A stretch of DNA of 64,000 bases from assembly GCF_012985465.1 (NCBI RefSeq), contig NZ_JAAQWN010000009.1, forward strand, positions 62,001 through 126,000, in the 5' to 3' direction. Shown here one piece after another: positions 57,246 to 64,000 of this stretch; the first letter of the stretch is position 1; the number at the start of each line of letters is the position of its first letter. Origin of the DNA: Pseudomonas sp. WS 5079 (GTDB taxonomy: Bacteria > Pseudomonadota > Gammaproteobacteria > Pseudomonadales > Pseudomonadaceae). Below the pieces are notes generated by a model. That model had not been told where the DNA came from. It saw nothing but the letters and a program-made list of their open reading frames with translations, and made no database searches. Made by a program: the position numbers and the translations under genes.

Positions 57246-58475
57246 CTACTGGCCGCTGCGCATCAGCTCTTTAGGCACATACTTGCCAATCTCGAACTTG
57301 CCAATGGCCGCGCGGTGCACTTCATCCGGGCCGTCGGCCAGGCGCAAGGTGCGCTGCATGGCGTACATATAGGCCAGCGGGAAGTCATTGGAGACCCCGG
57401 CACCGCCATGGATCTGGATCGCCCGGTCAATCACCTTCAAGGCCACATTCGGCGCCACCACCTTGATCTGGGCGATTTCACTTTTCGCCACTTTGTTGCC
57501 GACCGTATCCATCATGTAGGCCGCCTTCAACGTCAGCAGGCGCGCCATGTCGATTTCCATCCGCGAGTCGGCGATTTTGTCGATATTGCCACCCAGGCGT
57601 GCCAACGGCTTGCCGAAGGCGGTGCGGCTGACCGAGCGTTTGCACATCAATTCCAGGGCGCGCTCAGCCATGCCGATGGAGCGCATGCAGTGGTGGATAC
57701 GGCCCGGGCCAAGGCGCCCCTGGGCAATTTCAAAGCCGCGACCTTCACCCAACAGGACGTTTTCGTACGGCACACGCACGTTGTCGAACAGGACTTCGGC
57801 ATGCCCGTGAGGCGCGTCGTCGTAGCCGAACACCGGCAGCGGCCGGACGATTTTCACCCCCGGTGCATCCACCGGCACCAGGATCATCGAGTGCTGCTGG
57901 TGGCGCGGCGCATCCGGGTTGCTCAGGCCCATGAAGATCAGGATCTTGCAACGCGGGTCGCACGCGCCGGAGGTCCACCACTTCTTCCCGTTGATCACCC
58001 ACTCGTCACCCTGGCGCTCGGCGCGGGCGGCCATGTTGGTGGCGTCGGAAGACGCCACATCCGGTTCGGTCATGGCGAATGCCGAGCGGATCTCGCCGCG
58101 CAGCAGCGGCTCCAGCCAACGTTGCTTCTGCTCTTCGTTGGCATAGCGCACCAGCACTTCCATGTTGCCGGTGTCGGGCGCCGAGCAGTTGAAGGGCTCC
58201 GGCCCCAGCAGGGAGCGGCCCATGATTTCGGCGAGCGGCGCGTATTCCAGGTTGGTCAGGCCGGCGCCCAGTTCGGACTCCGGCAGGAACAGGTTCCACA
58301 GGCCTTCGGCCTTGGCCTTGGCCTTGAGCTCTTCCATGATGGCGGTGGGCTGCCAGCGATCACCTTCGCTGACCTGGCGCTCGAACACCGGCTCGGCGGG
58401 GTACACGTAAGCATCCATAAACGCGGTAACGCGTTCACGCAGTTCCTGAACCTTGGGCGAATAGGCAAAATCCAT
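57246..58475 (-). CDS. acyl-CoA dehydrogenase, ACAD10/11-like
   Basis: A 409-residue flavoprotein. FAD/acyl-CoA motifs: [35 protein letters not shown] and [15 protein letters not shown]. At the usual catalytic glutamate (YEGT in short/medium-chain enzymes) it has ADGPDEVHR, the signature of the ACAD10/ACAD11 group, which act on longer or 4-hydroxy/phosphorylated acyl-CoAs. GGGAG lies 7 bases before the ATG. Divergent from a LysR gene, its likely regulator. Confidence 0.88.
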   Translation of the reverse strand: MDFAYSPKVQELRERVTAFMDAYVYPAEPVFERQVSEGDRWQPTAIMEELKAKAKAEGLWNLFLPESELGAGLTNLEYAPLAEIMGRSLLGPEPFNCSAPDTGNMEVLVRYANEEQKQRWLEPLLRGEIRSAFAMTEPDVASSDATNMAARAERQGDEWVINGKKWWTSGACDPRCKILIFMGLSNPDAPRHQQHSMILVPVDAPGVKIVRPLPVFGYDDAPHGHAEVLFDNVRVPYENVLLGEGRGFEIAQGRLGPGRIHHCMRSIGMAERALELMCKRSVSRTAFGKPLARLGGNIDKIADSRMEIDMARLLTLKAAYMMDTVGNKVAKSEIAQIKVVAPNVALKVIDRAIQIHGGAGVSNDFPLAYMYAMQRTLRLADGPDEVHRAAIGKFEIGKYVPKELMRSGQ

Positions 58476-58578
58476 GAGCAGCTCCCTTCTTGGAGAGGTT
58501 GTTTAGGTCATGCAATCGATGCTAGAACAGCGTTGATAATTTACCTAGCCTATTCTCGGCGTGTATTAACATTCATCA

Positions 58579-58593
58579 CCGATATATGATCGG
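58579..58593. promoter_or_regulatory. palindrome between LysR and dehydrogenase genes
   Basis: CCGAT-ATATG-ATCGG, a perfect 5-5-5 inverted repeat of the T-N11-A type favoured by LysR regulators, 34 bp before the lysR ATG. Confidence 0.5.
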
Positions 58594-58626
58594 CGCATGA
58601 AAACCTAACAAGAAGAGCGCAACGAA

Positions 58627-59556
58627 ATGAATCTGAGCAAGGTCGACCTCAATCTTTTCATCGTGTTTGACGCGATCTACACCGAAGCCAACCTGACCCG
58701 CGCCGGGCAGATCGTCGGCATCACCCAGCCGGCGGTTTCCAACGCCCTGGCACGCCTGCGCGAGACCTTCAACGACCCGTTGTTCGTGCGCACCGCCCAG
58801 GGCATGGTGCCGACTCCCATGGCCCAGAACATCATTGGCCCGGTGCGCAACGCCTTGTCGTTGCTGCGGGTGTCGGTGCAGGAAAGCCGGATCTTCAACC
58901 CGTTGCAGGCGGCCAAGACCTACCGCATCAGCATGACCGACCTCACTGAAGCGGTGATCCTGCCGCCGCTGTTCCAGCGCCTGCGCCGCCTGGCGCCCAC
59001 GGTGATCATCGAGAGCTTTTTGTCCAAACGTCGGGAAACCACCAAGGAACTGGCCGCCGGCCGCCTGGATTTTGCGGTGGACGCGCCGCTCAACACCGAC
59101 CCGCAAGTGCGCCACGTCAAGCTGATGGAAGACCGCTACGTGTGTGCCATGCGCAAGGGCCACCCGATGGCGGGCAAGGAAAAATTCAGCCTCGATGACT
59201 ACCTGGCGCTGACCCATATCCATATTTCCAGCCGGCGCAATGGCCTGGGCCACGTCGACCTGGCCCTGGGCAAAATGGGGATCCAGCGCAAGATCGCCCT
59301 GCGTTCGCAGCATTACCTGATGGCCTCCCAGGTCCTGCAGCAGACCGATATGGTGATGACCGTGCCCGAGCGCTTTGCACGGCGTAACGATCTGCACTCA
59401 TTCAACCTGCCGGTCAATGATGTGCCGCCGGTGGAAACCCACCTGTACTGGCATGAAAGCACCGACCAGGACCCGGCCAACCGCTGGATGCGCGAGCAGA
59501 TGATCGAGTTGTGCCAGCAGGTCACGGCGCGCGAGAAGAAGTTGGATAACGCGTAG
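58627..59556 (+). CDS. LysR-family transcriptional regulator
   Basis: A 309-residue regulator. The N-terminal winged HTH (residues 6-65) begins VDLNLFIVFDAIYTEANLTRAGQIVGITQPAVSNALARLRETFNDPLFVR, the NodD/LinR-like subgroup form; a PBP2-type effector domain follows (about 95-295). Divergent from the ACAD10/11-like gene across 151 bp. Effector unknown. Confidence 0.92.
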   Translation: MNLSKVDLNLFIVFDAIYTEANLTRAGQIVGITQPAVSNALARLRETFNDPLFVRTAQGMVPTPMAQNIIGPVRNALSLLRVSVQESRIFNPLQAAKTYRISMTDLTEAVILPPLFQRLRRLAPTVIIESFLSKRRETTKELAAGRLDFAVDAPLNTDPQVRHVKLMEDRYVCAMRKGHPMAGKEKFSLDDYLALTHIHISSRRNGLGHVDLALGKMGIQRKIALRSQHYLMASQVLQQTDMVMTVPERFARRNDLHSFNLPVNDVPPVETHLYWHESTDQDPANRWMREQMIELCQQVTAREKKLDNA

Positions 59557-59567
59557 GTGGTGATTTG

Positions 59568-59585
59568 CTTGACGTTTACGTCAAG
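59568..59585. promoter_or_regulatory. LiuR-type operator before liuR
   Basis: CTTGACGTTTACGTCAAG: an inverted repeat closely similar to the two sites near liuA (63352, 63395). It lies about 40 bp before the liuR start and includes a TTGACG that could serve as -35, as in MerR-type promoters. Confidence 0.7.
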
Positions 59586-59626
59586 CAGCCATTAGCGTAG
59601 CGCCAAGACCCTCCTTGAGCGCGACC

Positions 59627-60028
59627 ATGAGCACGACCTACAGCATCTCCGACCTGGCCCGCGAGTTGGACATCACCACCCGGGCCATTCGCTTCTATGA
59701 AGAACAAGGCCTCTTGAGCCCTGAACGCCGAGGCCAGGAGCGTATCTATTCGCCCCGGGACAAAGTCAGCCTCAAGCTGATCCTGCGTGGCAAGCGCATC
59801 GGTTTTTCCCTGGCCGAATGCCGCGAACTGATCGAGCTCTACGACCCCAGCAGCGGCAATCAAAAGCAATTGCACAGCATGCTGGCGAAGATCAGCGAAC
59901 GCCGCGAGCAGTTGGAACAACAGTTGCTGGACATCGAACAGATGAAGCTGGAACTGGACACCGCCGAAGAACGTTGCACCCAGGCCCTGGAACAGACGAT
60001 CCAGAGCCAGGTCGGCCAACCCCAATAA
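59627..60028 (+). CDS. liuR: LiuR, MerR-family regulator of leucine/isovalerate catabolism
   Basis: A 133-residue MerR regulator. The HTH begins YSISDLARELDITTRAIRFYEEQGLLSPERRGQERIY, followed by the LiuR-specific SPRDKVSLKLILRGKRIGFSLAECRELIELYDP, then a dimerisation coiled coil (about 85-125). No metal-binding cysteine cluster is present: only one Cys in the sensor part. Start at the ATG at 59627; a TTG four codons upstream is less likely. 13 bp before the HMG-CoA lyase gene, so one operon. Confidence 0.92.
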   Translation: MSTTYSISDLARELDITTRAIRFYEEQGLLSPERRGQERIYSPRDKVSLKLILRGKRIGFSLAECRELIELYDPSSGNQKQLHSMLAKISERREQLEQQLLDIEQMKLELDTAEERCTQALEQTIQSQVGQPQ

Positions 60029-60041
60029 AAAGGTAGATCCC

Positions 60042-60941
60042 ATGTCTCTCCCCTCTCATGTGCGCCTGGTCGAGGTCGGCCCGCGCGACGGCCTGCAAAA
60101 CGAAGCACAGCCGATCAGCGTGGCCGACAAGGTGCAACTGGTCGATGCCCTCAGTGCGGCAGGCCTGGGTTACATCGAAGTCGGCAGTTTTGTCTCGCCC
60201 AAGTGGGTGCCGCAAATGGCCGGCTCCGCCGAAGTGTTTGCACAGATCCAGCGCAAGCCCGGCGTGATCTACGGCGCGCTGGCGCCGAACCTGCGTGGGT
60301 TCGAGGACGCGCTGGCGGCCGGGGTCAAGGAAGTCGCGGTGTTTGCGGCGGCGTCCGAGGCGTTTTCCCAGCGCAATATCAACTGCTCCATCAGCGAGAG
60401 CCTGGAGCGCTTTGCGCCGATCATGGCGGCGGCGCAGCAGCATGGTGTGAGTGTGCGCGGCTATGTGTCCTGTGTGCTGGGTTGCCCTTACGAAGGCCGG
60501 GTTGCGCCGGAGCAAGTGGCCGCCGTGGCCCGTGAGCTGTATGCCATGGGCTGTTACGAGGTGTCGTTGGGCGACACCATCGGCACCGGCACCGCAGGGG
60601 CTACGCGGCGCATGTTCGAGGTGGTGGGCAAGGACGTGCCACGGGCAAAGCTCGCCGGGCATTTCCATGACACCTACGGCCAGGCCATCGCCAATGTCTA
60701 TGCCAGCCTGCTGGAAGGTATACAGGTGTTCGACAGCTCTATCGCCGGCCTTGGCGGCTGCCCCTATGCCAAGGGCGCCAGCGGTAACGTGGCCACCGAG
60801 GACGTGCTGTACCTGCTCGATGGCCTGGGCATCGAGACCGGTATCGACATGGACCAGTTGATTGTGGCGGGCCAGCAGATCTGTACGGTCCTGGGCCGCC
60901 CTACCGGCTCACGCGTGGCCAGGGCCCGCAATGCCCATTGA
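60042..60941 (+). CDS. liuE: hydroxymethylglutaryl-CoA lyase
   Basis: A 299-residue enzyme splitting HMG-CoA into acetyl-CoA and acetoacetate, the last step of leucine breakdown (also called mvaB). Motifs: VEVGPRDGLQNE, EVGSFVSPKWVPQM, SCVLGCPYEG, SLGDTIGTGTAG, the metal-binding HFHDTYGQA, and the catalytic-cysteine signature GLGGCPYAKGASGNVATED. Co-transcribed with liuR. The other liu genes (carboxylase, hydratase) are not here and may lie past liuA. Confidence 0.96.
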   Translation: MSLPSHVRLVEVGPRDGLQNEAQPISVADKVQLVDALSAAGLGYIEVGSFVSPKWVPQMAGSAEVFAQIQRKPGVIYGALAPNLRGFEDALAAGVKEVAVFAAASEAFSQRNINCSISESLERFAPIMAAAQQHGVSVRGYVSCVLGCPYEGRVAPEQVAAVARELYAMGCYEVSLGDTIGTGTAGATRRMFEVVGKDVPRAKLAGHFHDTYGQAIANVYASLLEGIQVFDSSIAGLGGCPYAKGASGNVATEDVLYLLDGLGIETGIDMDQLIVAGQQICTVLGRPTGSRVARARNAH

Positions 60942-60950
60942 GTAGCGCTT

Positions 60951-60982
60951 GTGTTACCTCGCGGCTACACATCGGGTAACAC
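60951..60982. promoter_or_regulatory. CbrB-like enhancer of the CrcY small RNA
   Basis: GTGTTACC (60951) and its complement GGTAACAC (60975) form an inverted repeat, TGTTAC-N18-GTAACA, 80-110 bp upstream of the sigma54 promoter. Similar TGTTAC/GTAACA pairs are known as CbrB sites, though usually with a shorter spacer. Confidence 0.55.
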
Positions 60983-61028
60983 GGGAACATATCTTGTCGC
61001 ATTTTCTGAAGTAAATTTCCCTCATAAA

Positions 61029-61041
61029 AATCAAGACATTG
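61029..61041 (+). promoter_or_regulatory. IHF consensus site upstream of CrcY
   Basis: AATCAA-GACA-TTG matches WATCAA-N4-TTR at all positions, between the CbrB-like enhancer and the promoter. Confidence 0.6.
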
Positions 61042-61063
61042 ATTTTAAAGGACTTTTAAAAGT

Positions 61064-61079
61064 TGGCACGGCTCCTGCT
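61064..61079 (+). promoter_or_regulatory. sigma54 (-24/-12) promoter of CrcY
   Basis: TGGCACG-GCTC-CTGCT with exact -24/-12 spacing, one mismatch to TTGCW. Predicted start near 61090. Confidence 0.85.
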
Positions 61080-61089
61080 ATCTCTATGG

Positions 61090-61465
61090 CATAACAAGAA
61101 TAAAAAGCACCAAACCTAATAAAAATAAGACGTAACGACTCTGACATAACAAAAACAACACGGCAGAGACGCAGCTAACAGATTTTTTTGGAGAAGATGT
61201 GCTTCGCAGGGTACGGCGCAAGCCGCCACTCGCAACCGGGCAGAGAACAATAAAACTACCTCAAGGTAGCTACCCACTGGTTGGATCGCGTGCGAAGAAG
61301 CAGATCAGCGCTCAAAAAAATACGTTTGCTCTTGACCCCGGATGGGGGTCGCCAAAAACAGCGGTAAAGGGCCACGGTTGCCAAAAACAACAATAGACCG
61401 CCCCTCAATAATAAAAAAAGAGCACGTAACAACAAATTAAAGGGGAGCTTCGGCTCCCCTTTGTG
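61090..61465 (+). ncRNA. crcY: CrcY-type small RNA, antagonist of catabolite repression by Hfq/Crc
   Basis: About 375 nt with no ORF. It carries seven AAnAAnAA motifs (61093, 61118, 61148, 61246, 61386, 61407 and 61428), the A-rich sites through which CrcZ/CrcX/CrcY titrate Hfq with Crc. Small hairpins (CTACCT-CA-AGGTAG near 61255; GACCCC/GGGGTC near 61336) separate them. It ends with the terminator AAAGGGGAGC-TTCG-GCTCCCCTTT (61439-61462). A sigma54 promoter, IHF site and CbrB-like repeat precede it. Position beside the HMG-CoA lyase gene is, from memory, that of crcY in P. putida. Which of CrcX/Y/Z it is rests on that context. Confidence 0.88.
61439..61465 (+). terminator. CrcY terminator
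   Basis: AAAGGGGAGC/GCTCCCCTTT 10-bp stem with a UUCG tetraloop, followed by TGTG. Confidence 0.9.
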
Positions 61466-61507
61466 CTGTCTGGATGAAAACAATACCTACTGACACTCCA
61501 CCGTTAA

Positions 61508-61594
61508 TGTGGGAGCTGGCTTGCCTGCGATACGGTGTGTCAGCTACTTAATTGTTGACTGATAAACCGCAATCGCAGGCAAGCCAGCTCCCAC
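61508..61594. repeat. REPIN, CTGGCTTGCCTGCGA class
   Basis: Arms TGTGGGAGCTGGCTTGCCTG (from 61508) and CAGGCAAGCCAGCTCCCAC (to 61594), between crcY and the convergent ligase gene. Confidence 0.92.
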
Positions 61595-61611
61595 CCTTTA
61601 GATCGGGGCGA

Positions 61612-63297
61612 TCAGGGTTTCAGCGTTCGCAGTTGCTCGATCGTGATCTCACGCATGCGAAACTTCTGGATCTTCCCCGTCACCGTCATCGGAAACTCTT
61701 CGACAAAGCGGAAATGCTTCGGCGTCTTGAAGTGTGCAATGCGCCCCTTGCACCAGGTTTGCAGTTCCAGCTCGTTGGCCACCTGCCCCGGGTGGAACTT
61801 GATCCAGGCCACGATCTCTTCGCCGTAACGCTCGTCGGGAATGCCGATGATCTGCACATCCGCCACCGCCGGGTGGGTGAAGAAGAACTCCTCCAGCTCC
61901 CGTGGGTACACGTTTTCGCCACCGCGAATGATCATGTCTTTGTTACGCCCGGCGATGCACACGTAACCCTGCTCATCCATGGTCGCCAGGTCGCCGGTGT
62001 GCATCCAGCCGGCGTCGTCGATGGCTTCGCGGGTGCCCTCGGGGTTGTTCCAGTAGCCGAGCATCACGCTGTAGCCTCGGGTGCACAACTCGCCGATCTG
62101 CCCACGCGGCACGGTGTTGCCGGCTTCGTCGATGATCTTGCTTTCCAACTGGGGCTGGGTGCGCCCGACCGTGGTCACGCGCCGCTCCAGGTCGTCATCC
62201 GCACCGGTCTGCAACGACACCGGGCTGGTCTCGGTCATGCCGTAGGCAATCTGCACTTCGCTCATGTGCAGGTCGCTGATCACCCGGCGCATCACCTCGA
62301 TCGGGCAGGTGGAGCCGGCCATGACCCCGGTGCGCAGGGTCGACAGGTCGAACGTGCTGCGTTGCGGATGATCGAGCACCGCGATAAACATCGTCGGTAC
62401 GCCGTACAGGCCGGTAGCGCGTTCTTCGGCCACGGCGGCCAGGGTCAGTAGCGGGTCGAAGCCGTCATTGGGATAGATCATGGTGGTGCCATGGGTGATG
62501 CAGCCCAGGTTGCCCATGACCATGCCAAAGCAATGATAGAGCGGCACCGGGATCACCAGGCGATCCTGCGCGGTCAGGCCCAGGCTTTCGCCAACCATGT
62601 AGCCGTTGTTGAGGATGTTGTGGTGGCTGAGGGTGGCGCCCTTGGGGAAGCCCGTGGTACCGGAGGAGTACTGGATGTTGACGGCTTGATCGAAGTGCAG
62701 GCTGGCCTCGCGGTGGTGCAATTGTTCCGGGGGGGTACCCGTCCCCAGAGCCGACAATTGCGACCAGGGCAGGAACCCCGAGGGCGGTCGCGCCTCCAGG
62801 CTGATCACCCCGCGCAGTTGCGGCAACAGATCACAGTGCAACTGGCCGATGCCCTGCTCCGCCAGTTCCGGCACCAGCGCCTGCAGCATCCCGTGGTAGT
62901 CGGAGGACTTGAACGCGCCGGCACAGATCAACCACTGGCAACCCGACTGCTTGAGCACGTATTCCAGTTCGCTGCTGCGGTAGGCCGGGTTGATGTTGAC
63001 CAGGATCACCCCGAGCTTGGCGCTGGCCACCTGGCTGATGCACCACTCGGCGCAGTTCGGCGCCCAGATGCCCAGGCGATCCCCGGCCTGTAACCCCAGG
63101 GCCAGCAGCCCGCGTGCATGCAGGTCCACGGCTTCGGCCAGTTGCCGCCAGGTGTAGCGCAGTTGCTGATGGCGCACCACCAGGGCCTCGCCCTCCGGGT
63201 GCTGCGCCACGGTGCGGTCAAATGCCTGGCCGATGGTCATGGCCAACAGGGCCTTGTCCTGTGGGCCACGGCTGTAGCTCTGATTCGGTTGATCCAT
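61612..63297 (-). CDS. AMP-dependent acyl-CoA synthetase (ANL family)
   Basis: A 561-residue ligase that activates a carboxylic acid to its CoA thioester via an acyl-adenylate. A3 motif [21 protein letters not shown]5 YGMTETSP, A7/A8 [36 protein letters not shown], and the catalytic Lys in [14 protein letters not shown] lies 5 bases before the ATG. It is divergent from liuA across two LiuR-type operators, so it probably feeds isovalerate, acetoacetate or a similar short/branched acid into the pathway. The exact substrate is inference. Confidence 0.9.
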   Translation of the reverse strand: MDQPNQSYSRGPQDKALLAMTIGQAFDRTVAQHPEGEALVVRHQQLRYTWRQLAEAVDLHARGLLALGLQAGDRLGIWAPNCAEWCISQVASAKLGVILVNINPAYRSSELEYVLKQSGCQWLICAGAFKSSDYHGMLQALVPELAEQGIGQLHCDLLPQLRGVISLEARPPSGFLPWSQLSALGTGTPPEQLHHREASLHFDQAVNIQYSSGTTGFPKGATLSHHNILNNGYMVGESLGLTAQDRLVIPVPLYHCFGMVMGNLGCITHGTTMIYPNDGFDPLLTLAAVAEERATGLYGVPTMFIAVLDHPQRSTFDLSTLRTGVMAGSTCPIEVMRRVISDLHMSEVQIAYGMTETSPVSLQTGADDDLERRVTTVGRTQPQLESKIIDEAGNTVPRGQIGELCTRGYSVMLGYWNNPEGTREAIDDAGWMHTGDLATMDEQGYVCIAGRNKDMIIRGGENVYPRELEEFFFTHPAVADVQIIGIPDERYGEEIVAWIKFHPGQVANELELQTWCKGRIAHFKTPKHFRFVEEFPMTVTGKIQKFRMREITIEQLRTLKP

Positions 63298-63351
63298 GAC
63301 GACCCCTATTGTCTTTTTTGTAGGTGGACGGTGCGCCGGTCAGGCGCGAGC

Positions 63352-63366
63352 TTGACGTTAACGTAA
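63352..63366. promoter_or_regulatory. LiuR-type operator A
   Basis: TTGACGTTAACGTAA, 55 bp before the ligase start. GTTAAC is the palindrome centre. Confidence 0.7.
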
Positions 63367-63394
63367 GCTACGATTGACAGTCATGCAACGCAAG

Positions 63395-63410
63395 TTTACG
63401 TTAACGTAAA
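63395..63410. promoter_or_regulatory. LiuR-type operator B
   Basis: TTTACGTTAACGTAAA, a perfect 16-bp palindrome 58 bp before liuA. A TTGACA at 63374 lies 17 bp from TACGTT inside the site. Confidence 0.8.
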
Positions 63411-63468
63411 GGTGATCGCCCAATGGCGTCGCCAGCCCCACAACAATAATGTTTATAGGTGCCCTCCC

Positions 63469-64000
63469 ATGAGTTACCCGACCCTGAACTTCGCCCTCGG
63501 TGAAACCATCGACATGCTGCGCGACCAGGTGCAGGCCTTCGTGGCCAAGGAGCTGGCGCCACGGGCAGCGCAGATTGATATCGACAACCTGTTCCCCGTG
63601 GATATGTGGCGCAAGTTCGGTGATATGGGCCTATTGGGCATCACCGTGCCGGAAGAATACGGCGGTGCCGGCCTGGGTTACCTGGCCCACGTGGTGGCCA
63701 TGGAAGAAATCAGCCGTGGCTCGGCCTCGGTGGCGCTGTCCTACGGCGCGCACTCCAACCTGTGCGTCAACCAGATCAACCGCAACGGCAACCACGAGCA
63801 AAAACTCAAGTACTTGCCCAAGCTGATCAGCGGCGAGCACATTGGCGCCCTGGCCATGAGCGAGCCGAATGCCGGTTCCGATGTGGTGTCGATGAAGCTG
63901 CGCGCCGACAAGCGTGGCAGCGTATATGTGCTCAACGGCAGCAAGACCTGGATCACCAACGGCCCCGATGCCCACACCTATGTGATCTACGCCAAGACCG
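63469..64000 (+). CDS. liuA: isovaleryl-CoA dehydrogenase (5' part only)
   Basis: 177 codons are present; the gene runs off the right edge. The N-terminal alpha domain ([24 protein letters not shown]) and the FAD/substrate motif [16 protein letters not shown] match isovaleryl-CoA dehydrogenase, which oxidises isovaleryl-CoA in leucine catabolism. AGGTG lies 8 bases before the ATG. The LiuR operator upstream supports the assignment. The catalytic residue lies beyond the window. Confidence 0.93.
   Translation, partial: MSYPTLNFALGETIDMLRDQVQAFVAKELAPRAAQIDIDNLFPVDMWRKFGDMGLLGITVPEEYGGAGLGYLAHVVAMEEISRGSASVALSYGAHSNLCVNQINRNGNHEQKLKYLPKLISGEHIGALAMSEPNAGSDVVSMKLRADKRGSVYVLNGSKTWITNGPDAHTYVIYAKT

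Overview
The window is a typical chromosome segment of a fluorescent Pseudomonas (P. fluorescens group). The evidence is GC-rich coding with strong Pseudomonas codon bias, the order clpA-clpS-cspD-icd-idh, a 13-gene nuo operon with fused nuoCD, a gene for monomeric isocitrate dehydrogenase, and ten REP/REPIN-type palindromes built on the core GTGGGAGC(G/T)GGCTTGC. Species-level placement is inference.

Layout. 1-5.3 kb: the start of clpA, clpS, cspD, then two isocitrate dehydrogenases transcribed divergently (dimeric icd and monomeric idh). 5.4-12.1 kb: a lipoprotein serine hydrolase, a NUDIX hydrolase, mnmA-hflD, purB, the ribosomal oxygenase roxA and an acetyltransferase. 12.3-14.9 kb: a small secretin-domain protein and aceA behind a long leader. 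15.5-30.5 kb: nuoABCDEFGHIJKLMN (respiratory complex I) behind a perfect ANR-type palindrome. 30.7-38.8 kb: a six-gene GlpSTPQUV-type ABC importer read leftward, divergent from an AcoR-like sigma54 activator. The region between them has a complete sigma54 layout: -24/-12 promoter, IHF-like site and six TGTTCA repeats.

38.8-40.3 kb is the accessory pocket. It holds a strongly structured 230-nt RNA leader, a DUF6124-like gene broken by one base in a G tract, and a RibD/DHFR-domain gene flanked by two copies of the cysS 3' end plus terminator. 40.3-45 kb: cysS, glnS, ppiB and lpxH. 45-48.4 kb: an emrAB-type pump and its MarR regulator with twin operators. 48.5-54 kb: tamA-tamB. 54-57.1 kb: an acetyltransferase, xthA and a PstS-like/OmpA fusion. 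57.2-64 kb: an ACAD10/11-like dehydrogenase with a LysR gene, then a leucine/isovalerate catabolic set (liuR, HMG-CoA lyase, acyl-CoA ligase and the start of liuA) tied together by three LiuR-like palindromes.

Between the HMG-CoA lyase and ligase genes lies an apparently intact CrcY-type small RNA: sigma54 promoter, IHF consensus site, CbrB-like inverted repeat, seven AAnAAnAA motifs and a strong terminator. Most of the window is conserved core metabolism: TCA/glyoxylate branch point, complex I and branched-chain amino acid catabolism. The best candidates for undescribed biology are the structured leader with its broken gene at 38.9-39.5 kb, the duplicated cysS end beside it, the sigma54 enhancer array at 36.75 kb, and the asymmetric ATPase pair of the importer.
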